NCBI GenBank assembly: GCA_016720775.1
Contig: JADKJX010000004.1
Span: forward strand, 1-64,000
Direction of reading: 5' to 3'
Origin: Chitinophagaceae bacterium
GTDB lineage: Bacteria; Bacteroidota; Bacteroidia; Chitinophagales; Chitinophagaceae
Length of the DNA: 64,000 bases
Made by a program: the position numbers and the translations under genes. The notes beneath the pieces were generated by a model, which searched no databases, had not been told where the DNA came from, and saw only the letters and a list, made by a program, of their open reading frames with translations. This document shows, piece after piece, positions 38,579 through 46,841 of this stretch (position 1 is the stretch's first letter; each line of letters starts with the position of its first letter).

Positions 38579-38732
38579 GATTATTTATTTTAGATTGATG
38601 AGTTCTTGTTTGACGATCCAAAACTATCCCGGCAATCAGCCCATTCCTAATTGATAAATGCGTGGCTTTACCCCAAATCCGTAATTGCTGCATTTTGTTA
38701 CCTTCCCTGGAGAATACCGGCCATTTTTTTGC

Positions 38733-38802
38733 AAAAAATGCAAAAGGAATATTGTAGTTTGGCGACAGATAAGATAAATTAGTAGATCAATTTGCATTTT
38801 TT
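38733..38802. promoter_or_regulatory. 12-bp inverted repeat in the divergent region before the HTH regulator
   Basis: AAAAAATGCAAA (38733-38744) and TTTGCATTTTTT (38791-38802) are exact complements separated by 46 nt, between the divergent paralogue unit and the regulator gene (ATG 38817). Such spacing could fit DNA looping by the regulator; this is inference. Confidence 0.45.
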
Positions 38803-38816
38803 ACCAAACGTTCAGC

Positions 38817-39809
38817 ATGGAATCAAACAATTCACAACTTCAGTTTTTTCAGCACATTAAGTCGATCCTGCCCGATCATATCTCCTTTGTGGATGAGATA
38901 GCCGGGCTGCTGAACATAAGCAACGACAGCGCTTACCGACGGATCCGGGCCGAAAAACACATCAGCCTGGATGAAATGCAGAAACTGGCCAGCCATTTTA
39001 GAATTTCCATCGACCAGTTCCTTCACCTGCAGTCTGACTCCTATATTTTTTCCGGCGATCTTTCCGGGCCTGGGCAACTGGGTTTCGAGAAATGGCTGGA
39101 GAGTGTTTTGAAACAGCTTACCCTCATCAGCAGTTTTTCGCACAGGCACCTGTATTACCTGGCAAAAGATATTCCTATCATGGACCAGTTTATGATCCCA
39201 GAACTGCTGGCCTTTAAGTCATTTTTATGGCGGAGGTCCATCCTTCAGTACGATGACATGAAGGGAATGAAATTCTCTTTAGAAGATGCAGATCCCGGGC
39301 ACCAGGAAATGGCCAGGAAAATAGTTGATGCCTACCTGAAGGTTCCCACCACAGAAATATGGAACCTGGAGAGTATCAACAGCACCATCCGGCAAATTGA
39401 ATTTTACCGGGAAGCAAATATGTTTGTAAACGAAGAAGAAGTAAAGAAGATCTACCTGGGTTTGCTCAGGCTGCTTGATCACCTGGAGCAGCAGGCCGAA
39501 ACAGGTCTTAAATTCCGCCCCGGGCACCCGTCGTCCACTGCAACCTCTGAATATCATCTTTTCTGGAACGACCTGGTAACAGCAGACAATACATTGCTTG
39601 CTGAAATGGATCTGAAAAAAATAACCTTTTTAAATCACAGCGTGATAAATTATATCTACACAACGGATATCAAATTCAACACGTTCATGCATGATAATAT
39701 GCAGAACCTGGTGAAACGCTCCACGCAACTCAGTAAAGTTGGCGAAAAGGAACGCTACCAGTTTTTTAACCGCCTGCGTGACAAAATGAAATTGGCTGCC
39801 CGGCTTTAG
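38817..39809 (+). CDS. HTH-type transcriptional regulator
   Basis: A 330-aa protein with an N-terminal helix-turn-helix of the phage-repressor/BetR kind: SFVDEIAGLLNISNDSAYRRIRAEK, followed by HISLDEMQKLASHFRISIDQFL. The remaining 250 residues are helical with LLRLLDHLEQQAE and a C-terminal segment YQFFNRLRDKMKLAARL; no known ligand domain is recognisable. It probably regulates neighbouring genes, perhaps its own divergent region, which holds a 12-bp inverted repeat. Confidence 0.78.
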   Translation: MESNNSQLQFFQHIKSILPDHISFVDEIAGLLNISNDSAYRRIRAEKHISLDEMQKLASHFRISIDQFLHLQSDSYIFSGDLSGPGQLGFEKWLESVLKQLTLISSFSHRHLYYLAKDIPIMDQFMIPELLAFKSFLWRRSILQYDDMKGMKFSLEDADPGHQEMARKIVDAYLKVPTTEIWNLESINSTIRQIEFYREANMFVNEEEVKKIYLGLLRLLDHLEQQAETGLKFRPGHPSSTATSEYHLFWNDLVTADNTLLAEMDLKKITFLNHSVINYIYTTDIKFNTFMHDNMQNLVKRSTQLSKVGEKERYQFFNRLRDKMKLAARL

Positions 39810-39822
39810 TTATTTTTGCAGG

Positions 39823-40683
39823 ATGAATCAGCAAACCATTAAGTTGATCGAATGCCCCCGTGATGCGATGCAGGGCTGGGCTCATTTTATACCAACCGAA
39901 AAGAAGATAGCATACATCAATGCCTTATTGAAAGTTGGGTTTGATACCATTGACTTCGGCAGTTTTGTTTCTCCCAAAGCAATACCGCAGATGGCAGATA
40001 CAAAGCAGGTAATTGGTAATTTGAAATTAGGCGGCAGTTCTTCAAAACTTCTCGCCATAATCGCTAATGAAAGAGGAGCACAGGATGCTGTTGTGTATGA
40101 TGAGATAACTTACCTGGGTTTTCCTTTTTCGGTCTCAGAAACTTTTCAGCAAAGAAATACCAACTCGGGTATTCAAGAATCTCTGGGCAGGGTATCGGCG
40201 ATACAGGATCTTTGCGTAAAGAATAAGAAGCAACTGGTGGTTTATATTTCCATGGGTTTCGGCAACCCCTATGGCGATGTGTATAATGAAGAAATTGTTT
40301 TTGCTTGGGTGAATAAGCTGGTGTCGATGGACATTAAAATAATTTCACTTGCTGATACGGTTGGACTGGCTACAGCCGCCCAGGTGAAAAGCGTTACAAA
40401 ATACCTGGTTGATTCATTGCCCGGAACGGAGATCGGTGTTCACCTTCATTCAACAGCAGTTAACTGGAAAGAAAAAGTAGATGCGGCGCTGGCAGCCGGA
40501 TGCAAACGGTTCGACGGCGCTCTAAAAGGCATCGGCGGCTGCCCCATGGCCGATGATGAACTGGTTGGAAATATGGATACCGAACTGATGATCCCTTACT
40601 TTAAAGAAATGAATTTGTTGAACAACCTGGATATGGATGCATTATCAGCCTGCAGCAAAATGGCTTCAGCTGTTTTTATTTAG
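39823..40683 (+). CDS. mvaB: Hydroxymethylglutaryl-CoA lyase (HMGL-like family)
   Basis: A 286-aa TIM-barrel enzyme cleaving HMG-CoA to acetoacetate and acetyl-CoA, used in leucine and ketone metabolism. Motifs: IECPRDAMQGW (active-site region), SFVSPKAIPQMAD, SLADTVGLATAAQV, GVHLHSTAVNW (metal His), and FDGALKGIGGCPMADDELVGN with the catalytic Cys. A TATTTTTG -7 element (39811-39818) ends five bases before the ATG, suggesting a leaderless or very short-leader transcript from a promoter at the end of the regulator gene. Confidence 0.88.
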   Translation: MNQQTIKLIECPRDAMQGWAHFIPTEKKIAYINALLKVGFDTIDFGSFVSPKAIPQMADTKQVIGNLKLGGSSSKLLAIIANERGAQDAVVYDEITYLGFPFSVSETFQQRNTNSGIQESLGRVSAIQDLCVKNKKQLVVYISMGFGNPYGDVYNEEIVFAWVNKLVSMDIKIISLADTVGLATAAQVKSVTKYLVDSLPGTEIGVHLHSTAVNWKEKVDAALAAGCKRFDGALKGIGGCPMADDELVGNMDTELMIPYFKEMNLLNNLDMDALSACSKMASAVFI

Positions 40684-40684
40684 C

Positions 40685-40726
40685 CACGAATGGTCACTAA
40701 TAAAAGAACATTCGTGTAAATTCGTG
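40685..40726. repeat. CACGAAT-type intergenic repeat
   Basis: CACGAAT (40685-40691) is followed by two complements ATTCGTG at 40710-40716 and 40720-40726; the ATTCGTG-TAA-ATTCGTG tandem is a common intergenic element in this phylum. About 20 nt later CCCC-TTTA-GGGG forms another palindrome before the GSCFA gene. Confidence 0.45.
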
Positions 40727-40776
40727 ACAAACATTTTTATAACAAAACGCAATAATCCCCTTTAGGGGATAGGGGC

Positions 40777-41748
40777 ATGGACTTTCATTTAGAATTTACT
40801 CCCAAACCATTTGATTCAAAGATCAATCACCGGCATATGTTATTACTGGTGGGCTCCTGCTTTACTGAACAGATCGGGGCCAAACTGGCCAGCCATAAAT
40901 TTTCAGTACTTGATAATCCAAACGGCATCCTGTTTAACCCGGTCAGTATTGCAAAGTCAGTAACCTCTTACATCGAAAATAAAAAGTATGGCAAAGAAGA
41001 CCTGTTTTACCAAAATGAATGCTGGAACAGTTGGGAACATCACAGCCGTTTTTCAAACCCCGATGCGGATGAATGTTTGCGGCTGATCAATGAATCACAA
41101 ACCAGGGCAAATGCATTTTTAAAAACAGCCAATTGGTTATTGATCACCCTGGGTTCGTCTTTTGTGTATGAGCTGGAAAACAAGAACGTAGTTGCCAATT
41201 GCCATAAGGTACCTACCGATAAATTCAATAAGCGTTTACTATCAGTTGATGAAGTTGCAACTGGCCTGCATGCTATGATTGAAAAAGCCCTTGCTTTCAA
41301 CCCGGGACTTAAGATCATTTTCACCATCAGCCCGGTGCGTCATTTGCGGGACGGCTTTGTAGAGAATAACCGCAGCAAGGCCACGCTCATACATGCCGTT
41401 CACCAGCTTGTTGAAAAAAATGAGACCTGTTTTTATTTTCCTGCTTACGAACTGGTCATTGACGACCTGCGTGATTATCGTTTCTATGCAGAAGATATGG
41501 TGCATCCCAATTATGCTGCTACCAATTATGTGTGGGAAAAATTCATTGCCGCCTGCGTTGATGAGCCATCGCAGCAACTGATGAAGGAGATCGCCATCAT
41601 TGTTGCTGCAAAGAACCACAAACCTTTTAATCCCACATCCGAACAACATAAAAAATTCCTTCAAACCAATTCAGAGAAAGTAAAGCGGCTGCAACAGCAG
41701 TATCCTTATATAAACTTTGAAGAAGAAATACAGTTCTTCAGTTCCTGA
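40777..41748 (+). CDS. GSCFA-domain protein (SGNH-like)
   Basis: A 323-aa protein with the name-giving GSCFTEQIG motif (residues 27-35), LITLGSSFVYEL, IIFTISPVRHLRDG and MVHPNYAATNYVWE. GSCFA is a Bacteroidota/Proteobacteria domain resembling SGNH hydrolases: Ser of GSCF and a Ser/Asp-His block (SPVRH and DMVHPN) fit that layout. The substrate is unknown; a link to envelope polysaccharide acylation is only family-level speculation. It shares a strand with mvaB but has a 90-nt gap. Confidence 0.82.
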   Translation: MDFHLEFTPKPFDSKINHRHMLLLVGSCFTEQIGAKLASHKFSVLDNPNGILFNPVSIAKSVTSYIENKKYGKEDLFYQNECWNSWEHHSRFSNPDADECLRLINESQTRANAFLKTANWLLITLGSSFVYELENKNVVANCHKVPTDKFNKRLLSVDEVATGLHAMIEKALAFNPGLKIIFTISPVRHLRDGFVENNRSKATLIHAVHQLVEKNETCFYFPAYELVIDDLRDYRFYAEDMVHPNYAATNYVWEKFIAACVDEPSQQLMKEIAIIVAAKNHKPFNPTSEQHKKFLQTNSEKVKRLQQQYPYINFEEEIQFFSS

Positions 41749-41777
41749 AGCCAGGTCAGTTCCCCATGCATGGGTAA

Positions 41778-42389
41778 TTAGTGTATCCGGTCGCCCCTGA
41801 TCTCCATTTCTTTCATCACTTCCTTTTCATGCTTCAGCCATTCCAACCATCTTTTCCGCACGGTCTTTTTATCTAAGTAATGTTCGGCCAGGTTTATGAA
41901 GAGGGTGTAATGCCCGGCCTCGCTTTCCATGAAGCGACGGTAAAAATTACGCAGGTACTTATCATTAAGTCCTTCGCTCAGCCTTTTAAAGCGTTCGCAG
42001 CTCCGGGCTTCAATCAATGCCATGGTAAGCATCTGGTCTAAGAACCGGTCATCCGGGTGGCCGCCTTTGCGCTGAAACTCCAGCAGTTTATTCACGTACA
42101 CATCTTTCCGCTGTTTGCCCAATTGCAATTTTCTTTTATGCAGTTCGGCCAGTACCTGCCTGAAATGTCCCCATTCTTCTGTTACGATCGGGCTTAATTC
42201 TTTTATTAATTTTTCTTTGTCGGAATACCGCTGGATCAGACTGATGCAGGTGGTGGCTGCCTTTTGTTCGCAATACGCATGGTCGGTTAAGATCTCTTCC
42301 AACTGTAATTCGGTGAGATTAACCCAACGGGGATCGGTAGGCAGTTTTAGGCCCAGGATGTTTTTGGTGTCGACGCTTAGTTCTTCCAT
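41778..42389 (-). CDS. miaE: tRNA-(ms2io6A)-hydroxylase MiaE
   Basis: MiaE is a non-haem di-iron enzyme that hydroxylates the isopentenyl group of the modified adenosine at position 37 of tRNAs. The 203-aa four-helix protein has the iron ligands in HAYCEQKAA, EEWGHFRQVL, EARSCERF and ESEAGHYTLF (E, ExxH, E, ExxH). Length is normal. It converges with the GSCFA gene and is separated from the next gene by a terminator. Confidence 0.9.
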   Translation of the reverse strand: MEELSVDTKNILGLKLPTDPRWVNLTELQLEEILTDHAYCEQKAATTCISLIQRYSDKEKLIKELSPIVTEEWGHFRQVLAELHKRKLQLGKQRKDVYVNKLLEFQRKGGHPDDRFLDQMLTMALIEARSCERFKRLSEGLNDKYLRNFYRRFMESEAGHYTLFINLAEHYLDKKTVRKRWLEWLKHEKEVMKEMEIRGDRIH

Positions 42390-42400
42390 ACTGCAAAAAT

Positions 42401-42431
42401 AAAAGTTGCCTTAGCAACTAAGGCAACTTTT
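42401..42431 (-). terminator. Terminator of the small lipoprotein gene
   Basis: A 14-bp perfect stem AAAAGTTGCCTTAG/CTAAGGCAACTTTT (42401-42414, 42418-42431) with a 3-nt loop and flanking A/T runs. Downstream of the minus-strand lipoprotein gene; it ends about 95 nt after that stop, just before miaE. Confidence 0.85.
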
Positions 42432-42526
42432 TTACTTAAAACCTCGAAACCATTAAAATATGGTCAGTGCAAAGATGAGGGTTGCATAAGATACCAGCAA
42501 TACCACTTTACGGGTATATGCTTTAA

Positions 42527-42937
42527 TTACTGTTTTGTAACAGAAAATAAACCTACACCAGTAGTTGCTGTTCCTAAGCCAATGGTGCCAACCATCAGGT
42601 TTGAAGTGGAAGAATACTTACCAGACAAGGTGTACGTAGCGCTGGCAGCAGCATACGTATAGGTTGCTCTCACGCTATCCTGTACCATTACCCAGGTTCC
42701 GGTTGCATTATCAATGGCAGTATTGTTGTTGCCCGTGATATCCACCGTACCGTTTGCTTTAAAAGTTAATGATAAAACGTAGGTCGGACCTCCTGCTGAA
42801 GTACCATATTGACCTGTTCCCGACCAGGTGCCTTGCGCACCGGTACCCGTTGAACCTGTGTTATCATCTTTTTTGCAGGATGTCCCAAACAATACTATGG
42901 TTAAACCAAGCATCGCAAATAATGAACTCTTTTTCAT
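42527..42937 (-). CDS. Small lipoprotein of unknown function
   Basis: A 136-aa protein with a signal peptide and lipobox (LFGTSCKKDD), a Gly/Thr/Ser-rich linker and a small beta-rich domain with FKANGTVDITGNNNTAI and TWVMVQDSVRATYTYA, resembling lipocalin-like or Ig-like lipoprotein domains. Such proteins are exported to the periplasm or surface. No gene is coupled to it. Confidence 0.65.
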   Translation of the reverse strand: MKKSSLFAMLGLTIVLFGTSCKKDDNTGSTGTGAQGTWSGTGQYGTSAGGPTYVLSLTFKANGTVDITGNNNTAIDNATGTWVMVQDSVRATYTYAAASATYTLSGKYSSTSNLMVGTIGLGTATTGVGLFSVTKQ

Positions 42938-43263
42938 AGTTACTGTTTTTTTAAATTAAAAAATAAAATTCAAATACCTATCCGGCATTAGACAAACACT
43001 ATACCACGATAAAATACGGGTATTGAAAATATATATTCATGCCTCGTAAGTGATGGATTTCAGCCATTGCATCTTTTATTTTAACAATGAACGGGAAGCT
43101 TTTATAAGCCGGAGTTACATCAGGTTGTGAAGTATTTATATAATTCATAGAAATACTGTTAATCTTCCGGCCTGGATCCAGGGCGTCGTGATTTTTAAAA
43201 TATTGACAACATTGCACCGTATTATATCAGTTTTTAGTACTTTACAGCAAATAGCATTCTTCC
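42938..43263. other. Gene-free divergent region (326 bp)
   Basis: No convincing gene. A 72-codon minus ORF (42999-43217) has no signal, motif or ribosome-site support. TACTTTAC near 43239-43246, close to TAnnTTTG, may be the -7 element of the penicillin acylase gene (ATG 43264). Confidence 0.5.
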
Positions 43264-45720
43264 ATGAGAATAGTTCCTTTTTTAGTGAGCGCAGCCGTAA
43301 CCACCGGGTTGGTTTATGCATTAAATGTTAGTTGGAAAATTGGGGGAAAAGATGCCCCGCCTTTCGGAACATTTTTAAGTCCGCAGCATGGCTTCTGGCA
43401 AAATGCTGAACCGGCGAATGAAAATTTTTCTGCCGACCTTAAATTTCCGCAACTGGCCGGTAAAGTAGATGTGTATCTTGATGACCGCTTAGTGCCCCAC
43501 ATCTTTGCCGAACAGGAGAACGATGCCTATTTTGTACAGGGATACCTGCACGCTAAATTCCGTTTATGGCAGATGGAACTGCAAACCTTTGCTGCCGGTG
43601 GGAGGGCCAGTGAAGTGGTTGGGCCAAAAGCGCTGGACCACGACCGGGAATTCAGAAGGCTGGGAATGGTTTATGCAGCTGAAATTGCTTTGAAGGAAAT
43701 GGAGAAAGATCCCGTTATCAAAGCAGAATGCGATGCGTATACCAACGGCGTGAATGCATATATTGAAAGTCTTACAGAAAGCACGTTGCCACTGGAATAT
43801 AAATTGATCGGGTACAAACCAGAAAAATGGAACAACCTGAAAACCTGCTTGTTTTTAAAATACATGAGTTATGACCTGGCGGCCCGTGACGATGATTTTG
43901 AAATGACCAACGCAAAAAGTTATTTTAATGTGGATGATTTTGCAAAACTGTTCCCGCTGATACAGGATTCGCTGGATCCCATCATCCCGAAAGGAACCCT
44001 GTTTGAAAAGCAAAAAGTATTTCCTGTTGCACCGGTAAATGTTGATTCCATCTACTTTAAAAATAAAGACCTCTCTTTTGCAGAGACCACAAAGCCCGAC
44101 CGGGATAACGGCAGCAATAACTGGGCAGTAAGCGGCAGCAAAACGCAAAGTGGTGCTCCCATCTTGTGCAATGATCCGCACCTTGGGTTAAACCTGCCAT
44201 CACTCTGGTACGAGGTGCAGATATCAACACCCACATTCAATGCCTATGGGGTAAGCTTTCCAGGTGCACCGGGCGTGATCATCGGGTATAACGACAGTTG
44301 TGCTTTTGGTTTTACAAACGGCGGCCGCGATGTTAGGGATTACTACGAGATAAAATTCAAAGATGATTCCCGGCAGGAATATTCCTTCAATGGCCAGTGG
44401 ATGAAATCAAAATTCAGGGTTGATACCATAAAGATAAAAGGCGGAAAAGATTTTATTGATTCGGTGGCTTATGTGCAGTTGGGTAACGACTGGTGCCCGG
44501 TGATGTTTGATAAATCATTCTCCGGTGGCAGAAGCACCAGCAATAAAAATTATGCCGTTCGCTGGAAAGCACATGATGCCAGCAATGAACTTAAGATATT
44601 CAACATGCTGAATCATGCAAAGAACTATTCAGATTATTCTGCCGCAGTTACCAACTTACATACACCCGGGCAGAATTGCGTTTTTGCCTGCAAGAACGGA
44701 GACGTTGCCATCCGCACACAGGGCGAGTGGCCGGCAAAGTGGAATGGCCAGGGCGATTTTGTAATGCCGGGAAACGATAGCAGTTATTTATGGCAGGGGA
44801 TGATACCGCAGGATGAAGTGCCTTACCAGTATAATCCCGAAAGAGGTTTTGTAAGCAGCGCCAACCAAAAGCCGGTTGATGACCATACGTACCCGTATTA
44901 CCTGGGAAGAGACTACCCGCCTTACAGGGGCATTGCCATAAACCGCCGGTTGAACAGCATGACCAACATCACGCCAGCCGATATGATGGCGTTACAAACA
45001 GATAACCTCGACATAGCCGCTGAAACAATTAAACCGCTCATAGTTGCCAATATGAAAGAGGGCGAACTGAATGCAGCAGAGAAAAAATATTTTGATATTT
45101 TAAAGAACTGGGATTCACGCAATGAAGCTGGTTCAAAGGGCCCCACCGTTTTTGAACAGTTCTGGAATTATTTTGAAAAAGCAGTGTATGATGATGAATA
45201 TGCCAATGCACCTAAAGTGGTTTTGCGGCCTTTCTTCAGTACCCTGCCGGAAGCCATTCTTAAAGATTCGGCGTATAAATTCCTGGATAATATATCTACT
45301 CCGCAGTTAGAAACTTTGGCCGATGATATAACTGCTGCATTTAAAAAAGCAGTGGTTGACCTGCAGAAGATAGAAGCAGACGGAAAACTGGACTGGGAAA
45401 AACATAAAGCCACCCGGATCAATCACCTGGGAAAATTAGCTCCGTTCAGCCGGATGAATTTACCCATTGGCGGTGGAGACAGAAGCATCAATGCAGCTAA
45501 AGCAGATCATGGTCCAAGCTGGCGTATGGTGATAAGTCTTACTGCTAAAACAGAAGCCTATGGTGTTTATCCCGGCGGACAAAGCGGTAACCCCGGCAGT
45601 AAATATTACGACAGTTTCGTAGACCAGTGGGCCGCCGGAAAATATTATTCGTTGTGGATGATGACCAAAGCAGAAGCAAGTGATAAACGGGTAAAATCAA
45701 AAATGACATTCAGTAAGTAA
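43264..45720 (+). CDS. Penicillin acylase family N-terminal-nucleophile hydrolase
   Basis: An 818-aa exported amidohydrolase precursor with N-terminal signal anchor (VPFLVSAAVTTGLVYALNV). The alpha-chain region has YFVQGYLHAKFRLWQMELQ; a spacer is followed by GSNNWAVSG, where Ser284 is the expected self-cleavage nucleophile, and LCNDPHLGLNLPSLWYEV. Substrates in the family include beta-lactams, acyl-homoserine lactones and N-acyl peptides; the real one is unknown. The gene is complete and stands alone before a tandem repeat. Confidence 0.88.
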   Translation: MRIVPFLVSAAVTTGLVYALNVSWKIGGKDAPPFGTFLSPQHGFWQNAEPANENFSADLKFPQLAGKVDVYLDDRLVPHIFAEQENDAYFVQGYLHAKFRLWQMELQTFAAGGRASEVVGPKALDHDREFRRLGMVYAAEIALKEMEKDPVIKAECDAYTNGVNAYIESLTESTLPLEYKLIGYKPEKWNNLKTCLFLKYMSYDLAARDDDFEMTNAKSYFNVDDFAKLFPLIQDSLDPIIPKGTLFEKQKVFPVAPVNVDSIYFKNKDLSFAETTKPDRDNGSNNWAVSGSKTQSGAPILCNDPHLGLNLPSLWYEVQISTPTFNAYGVSFPGAPGVIIGYNDSCAFGFTNGGRDVRDYYEIKFKDDSRQEYSFNGQWMKSKFRVDTIKIKGGKDFIDSVAYVQLGNDWCPVMFDKSFSGGRSTSNKNYAVRWKAHDASNELKIFNMLNHAKNYSDYSAAVTNLHTPGQNCVFACKNGDVAIRTQGEWPAKWNGQGDFVMPGNDSSYLWQGMIPQDEVPYQYNPERGFVSSANQKPVDDHTYPYYLGRDYPPYRGIAINRRLNSMTNITPADMMALQTDNLDIAAETIKPLIVANMKEGELNAAEKKYFDILKNWDSRNEAGSKGPTVFEQFWNYFEKAVYDDEYANAPKVVLRPFFSTLPEAILKDSAYKFLDNISTPQLETLADDITAAFKKAVVDLQKIEADGKLDWEKHKATRINHLGKLAPFSRMNLPIGGGDRSINAAKADHGPSWRMVISLTAKTEAYGVYPGGQSGNPGSKYYDSFVDQWAAGKYYSLWMMTKAEASDKRVKSKMTFSK

Positions 45721-45780
45721 TTTGAAGATTTGAAAATTCATCAGTTTGAAAATGATTGACAGCAGTTTTCACATCTTCAA

Positions 45781-45828
45781 ATTGACACATCATCAAATTT
45801 TCAAATTGGCACATCATCAAATTTTCAA
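45781..45828. repeat. 24-bp tandem repeat, two units
   Basis: Units ATTGACACATCATC... at 45781-45804 and ATTGGCACATCATC... at 45805-45828 differ in one base. The preceding 60 bp hold related TTTGAAAATT-type units in the opposite orientation, so the gap after the acylase gene is a small array of AT-rich repeats that could fold. Confidence 0.6.
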
Positions 45829-45837
45829 ATCAGCGTT

Positions 45838-46182
45838 ATGAAATTTATAGCTTCTTTAATTCTCACAGCATTATTAAGTTTTGCTGCCTGCCTGTTTCTT
45901 CCCTGGTGGAGTATTGCGCTTGCCGCTTTTTTAGTTGCCGCATTAATTCCGCAGAAACCGGGTAAAGCATTCATCACCGGTTTTATTGCGTTGTTTTTAT
46001 TATGGGGCATTCTCAGTTTCTGGATCAGCAATGCCAACGAAAATATCCTGGCACATAAAGTATCCCTGTTGATGTTGAATATGGATAATCCTTACCTGCT
46101 CATGCTCGCTACAGCGATCATCGGGGCATTGGTGGCAGGCTTTGCCGCTTTAACAGGTTCTTTCCTCCGTAAATCTAAATAA
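45838..46182 (+). CDS. Small polytopic membrane protein of unknown function
   Basis: A 114-aa protein with about four hydrophobic segments (FIASLILTALLSFAACLFL, WWSIALAAFLVAALIP, FITGFIALFLLWGILSFWI and LLMLATAIIGALVAGFAAL) joined by short loops. No family is recognised. Ten nt separate it from the next gene, so the two are likely an operon. Confidence 0.7.
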   Translation: MKFIASLILTALLSFAACLFLPWWSIALAAFLVAALIPQKPGKAFITGFIALFLLWGILSFWISNANENILAHKVSLLMLNMDNPYLLMLATAIIGALVAGFAALTGSFLRKSK

Positions 46183-46191
46183 ACACACTGC

Positions 46192-46773
46192 ATGAAAGGG
46201 ATATTTGCTGCCATGTTACTCTTTGTTTCTTTTTCGCTCACCGCACAGGACAGCTTGGTGATTCCCGCTGGCGTGGCGTATAAAAAGAAAACTGCTGAAG
46301 TAAACAACAGGGCCCGGACATTATTATTAATGGAGCTGAATGAGAACACAGTAACCTATTCGTTATTCGACGCATCGGTGTTTATGGGGCCGCTTTTGTG
46401 GAAACGGTATAAAGCCTATGAAGCCATCGGGAAGATCAAAGAGGGAAATGTTCAGTTTCATGTACCCATCACCGATCCGGTCACTAAAAAAATATCACAG
46501 GAAGTGCTGAATGGAAAACTGATCCAGCAAAAGGATGATTTTAAAAAAGTATGGAAACAAATAATTGCAGATATGGGCAATTCCGTTCCCGTAATACGAA
46601 AGATCCGGGAAAAGGAACTCAGGTATTACTGGGCCATAATAAATTTTGATATTGAAGAGCCGGTATTTGTGGTTGAGACCGGTTCTTTTAACCTGCTGGT
46701 GCAGTTCATCGAATCAAAAACCGATTCAAAAATGACGGTTCTGTTCCTGGAAGAGATGCCTAAGGCTGAATAA
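46192..46773 (+). CDS. Secreted protein of unknown function
   Basis: A 193-aa protein with signal peptide (MKGIFAAMLLFVSFSLTAQ) and a mixed alpha/beta mature part containing NRARTLLLMELNENTVTYSLF and a basic segment with IREKELRYYWAIINF. I do not recognise a domain. It is 9 nt downstream of the small membrane protein gene and upstream of the DUF5686 gene with a gap of 68 nt. Confidence 0.6.
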   Translation: MKGIFAAMLLFVSFSLTAQDSLVIPAGVAYKKKTAEVNNRARTLLLMELNENTVTYSLFDASVFMGPLLWKRYKAYEAIGKIKEGNVQFHVPITDPVTKKISQEVLNGKLIQQKDDFKKVWKQIIADMGNSVPVIRKIREKELRYYWAIINFDIEEPVFVVETGSFNLLVQFIESKTDSKMTVLFLEEMPKAE

Positions 46774-46841
46774 GGCATTAATTCTCTTTCACATCTTTGT
46801 AACAATATCATGGTTATTTTTGTTGTTACTCAAAACTGAAT

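Noticed and set aside
42999..43217. 72-codon minus ORF in the gap before the penicillin acylase gene
   Set aside because: No motif, signal peptide or neighbour support, ordinary length for chance in this base composition.
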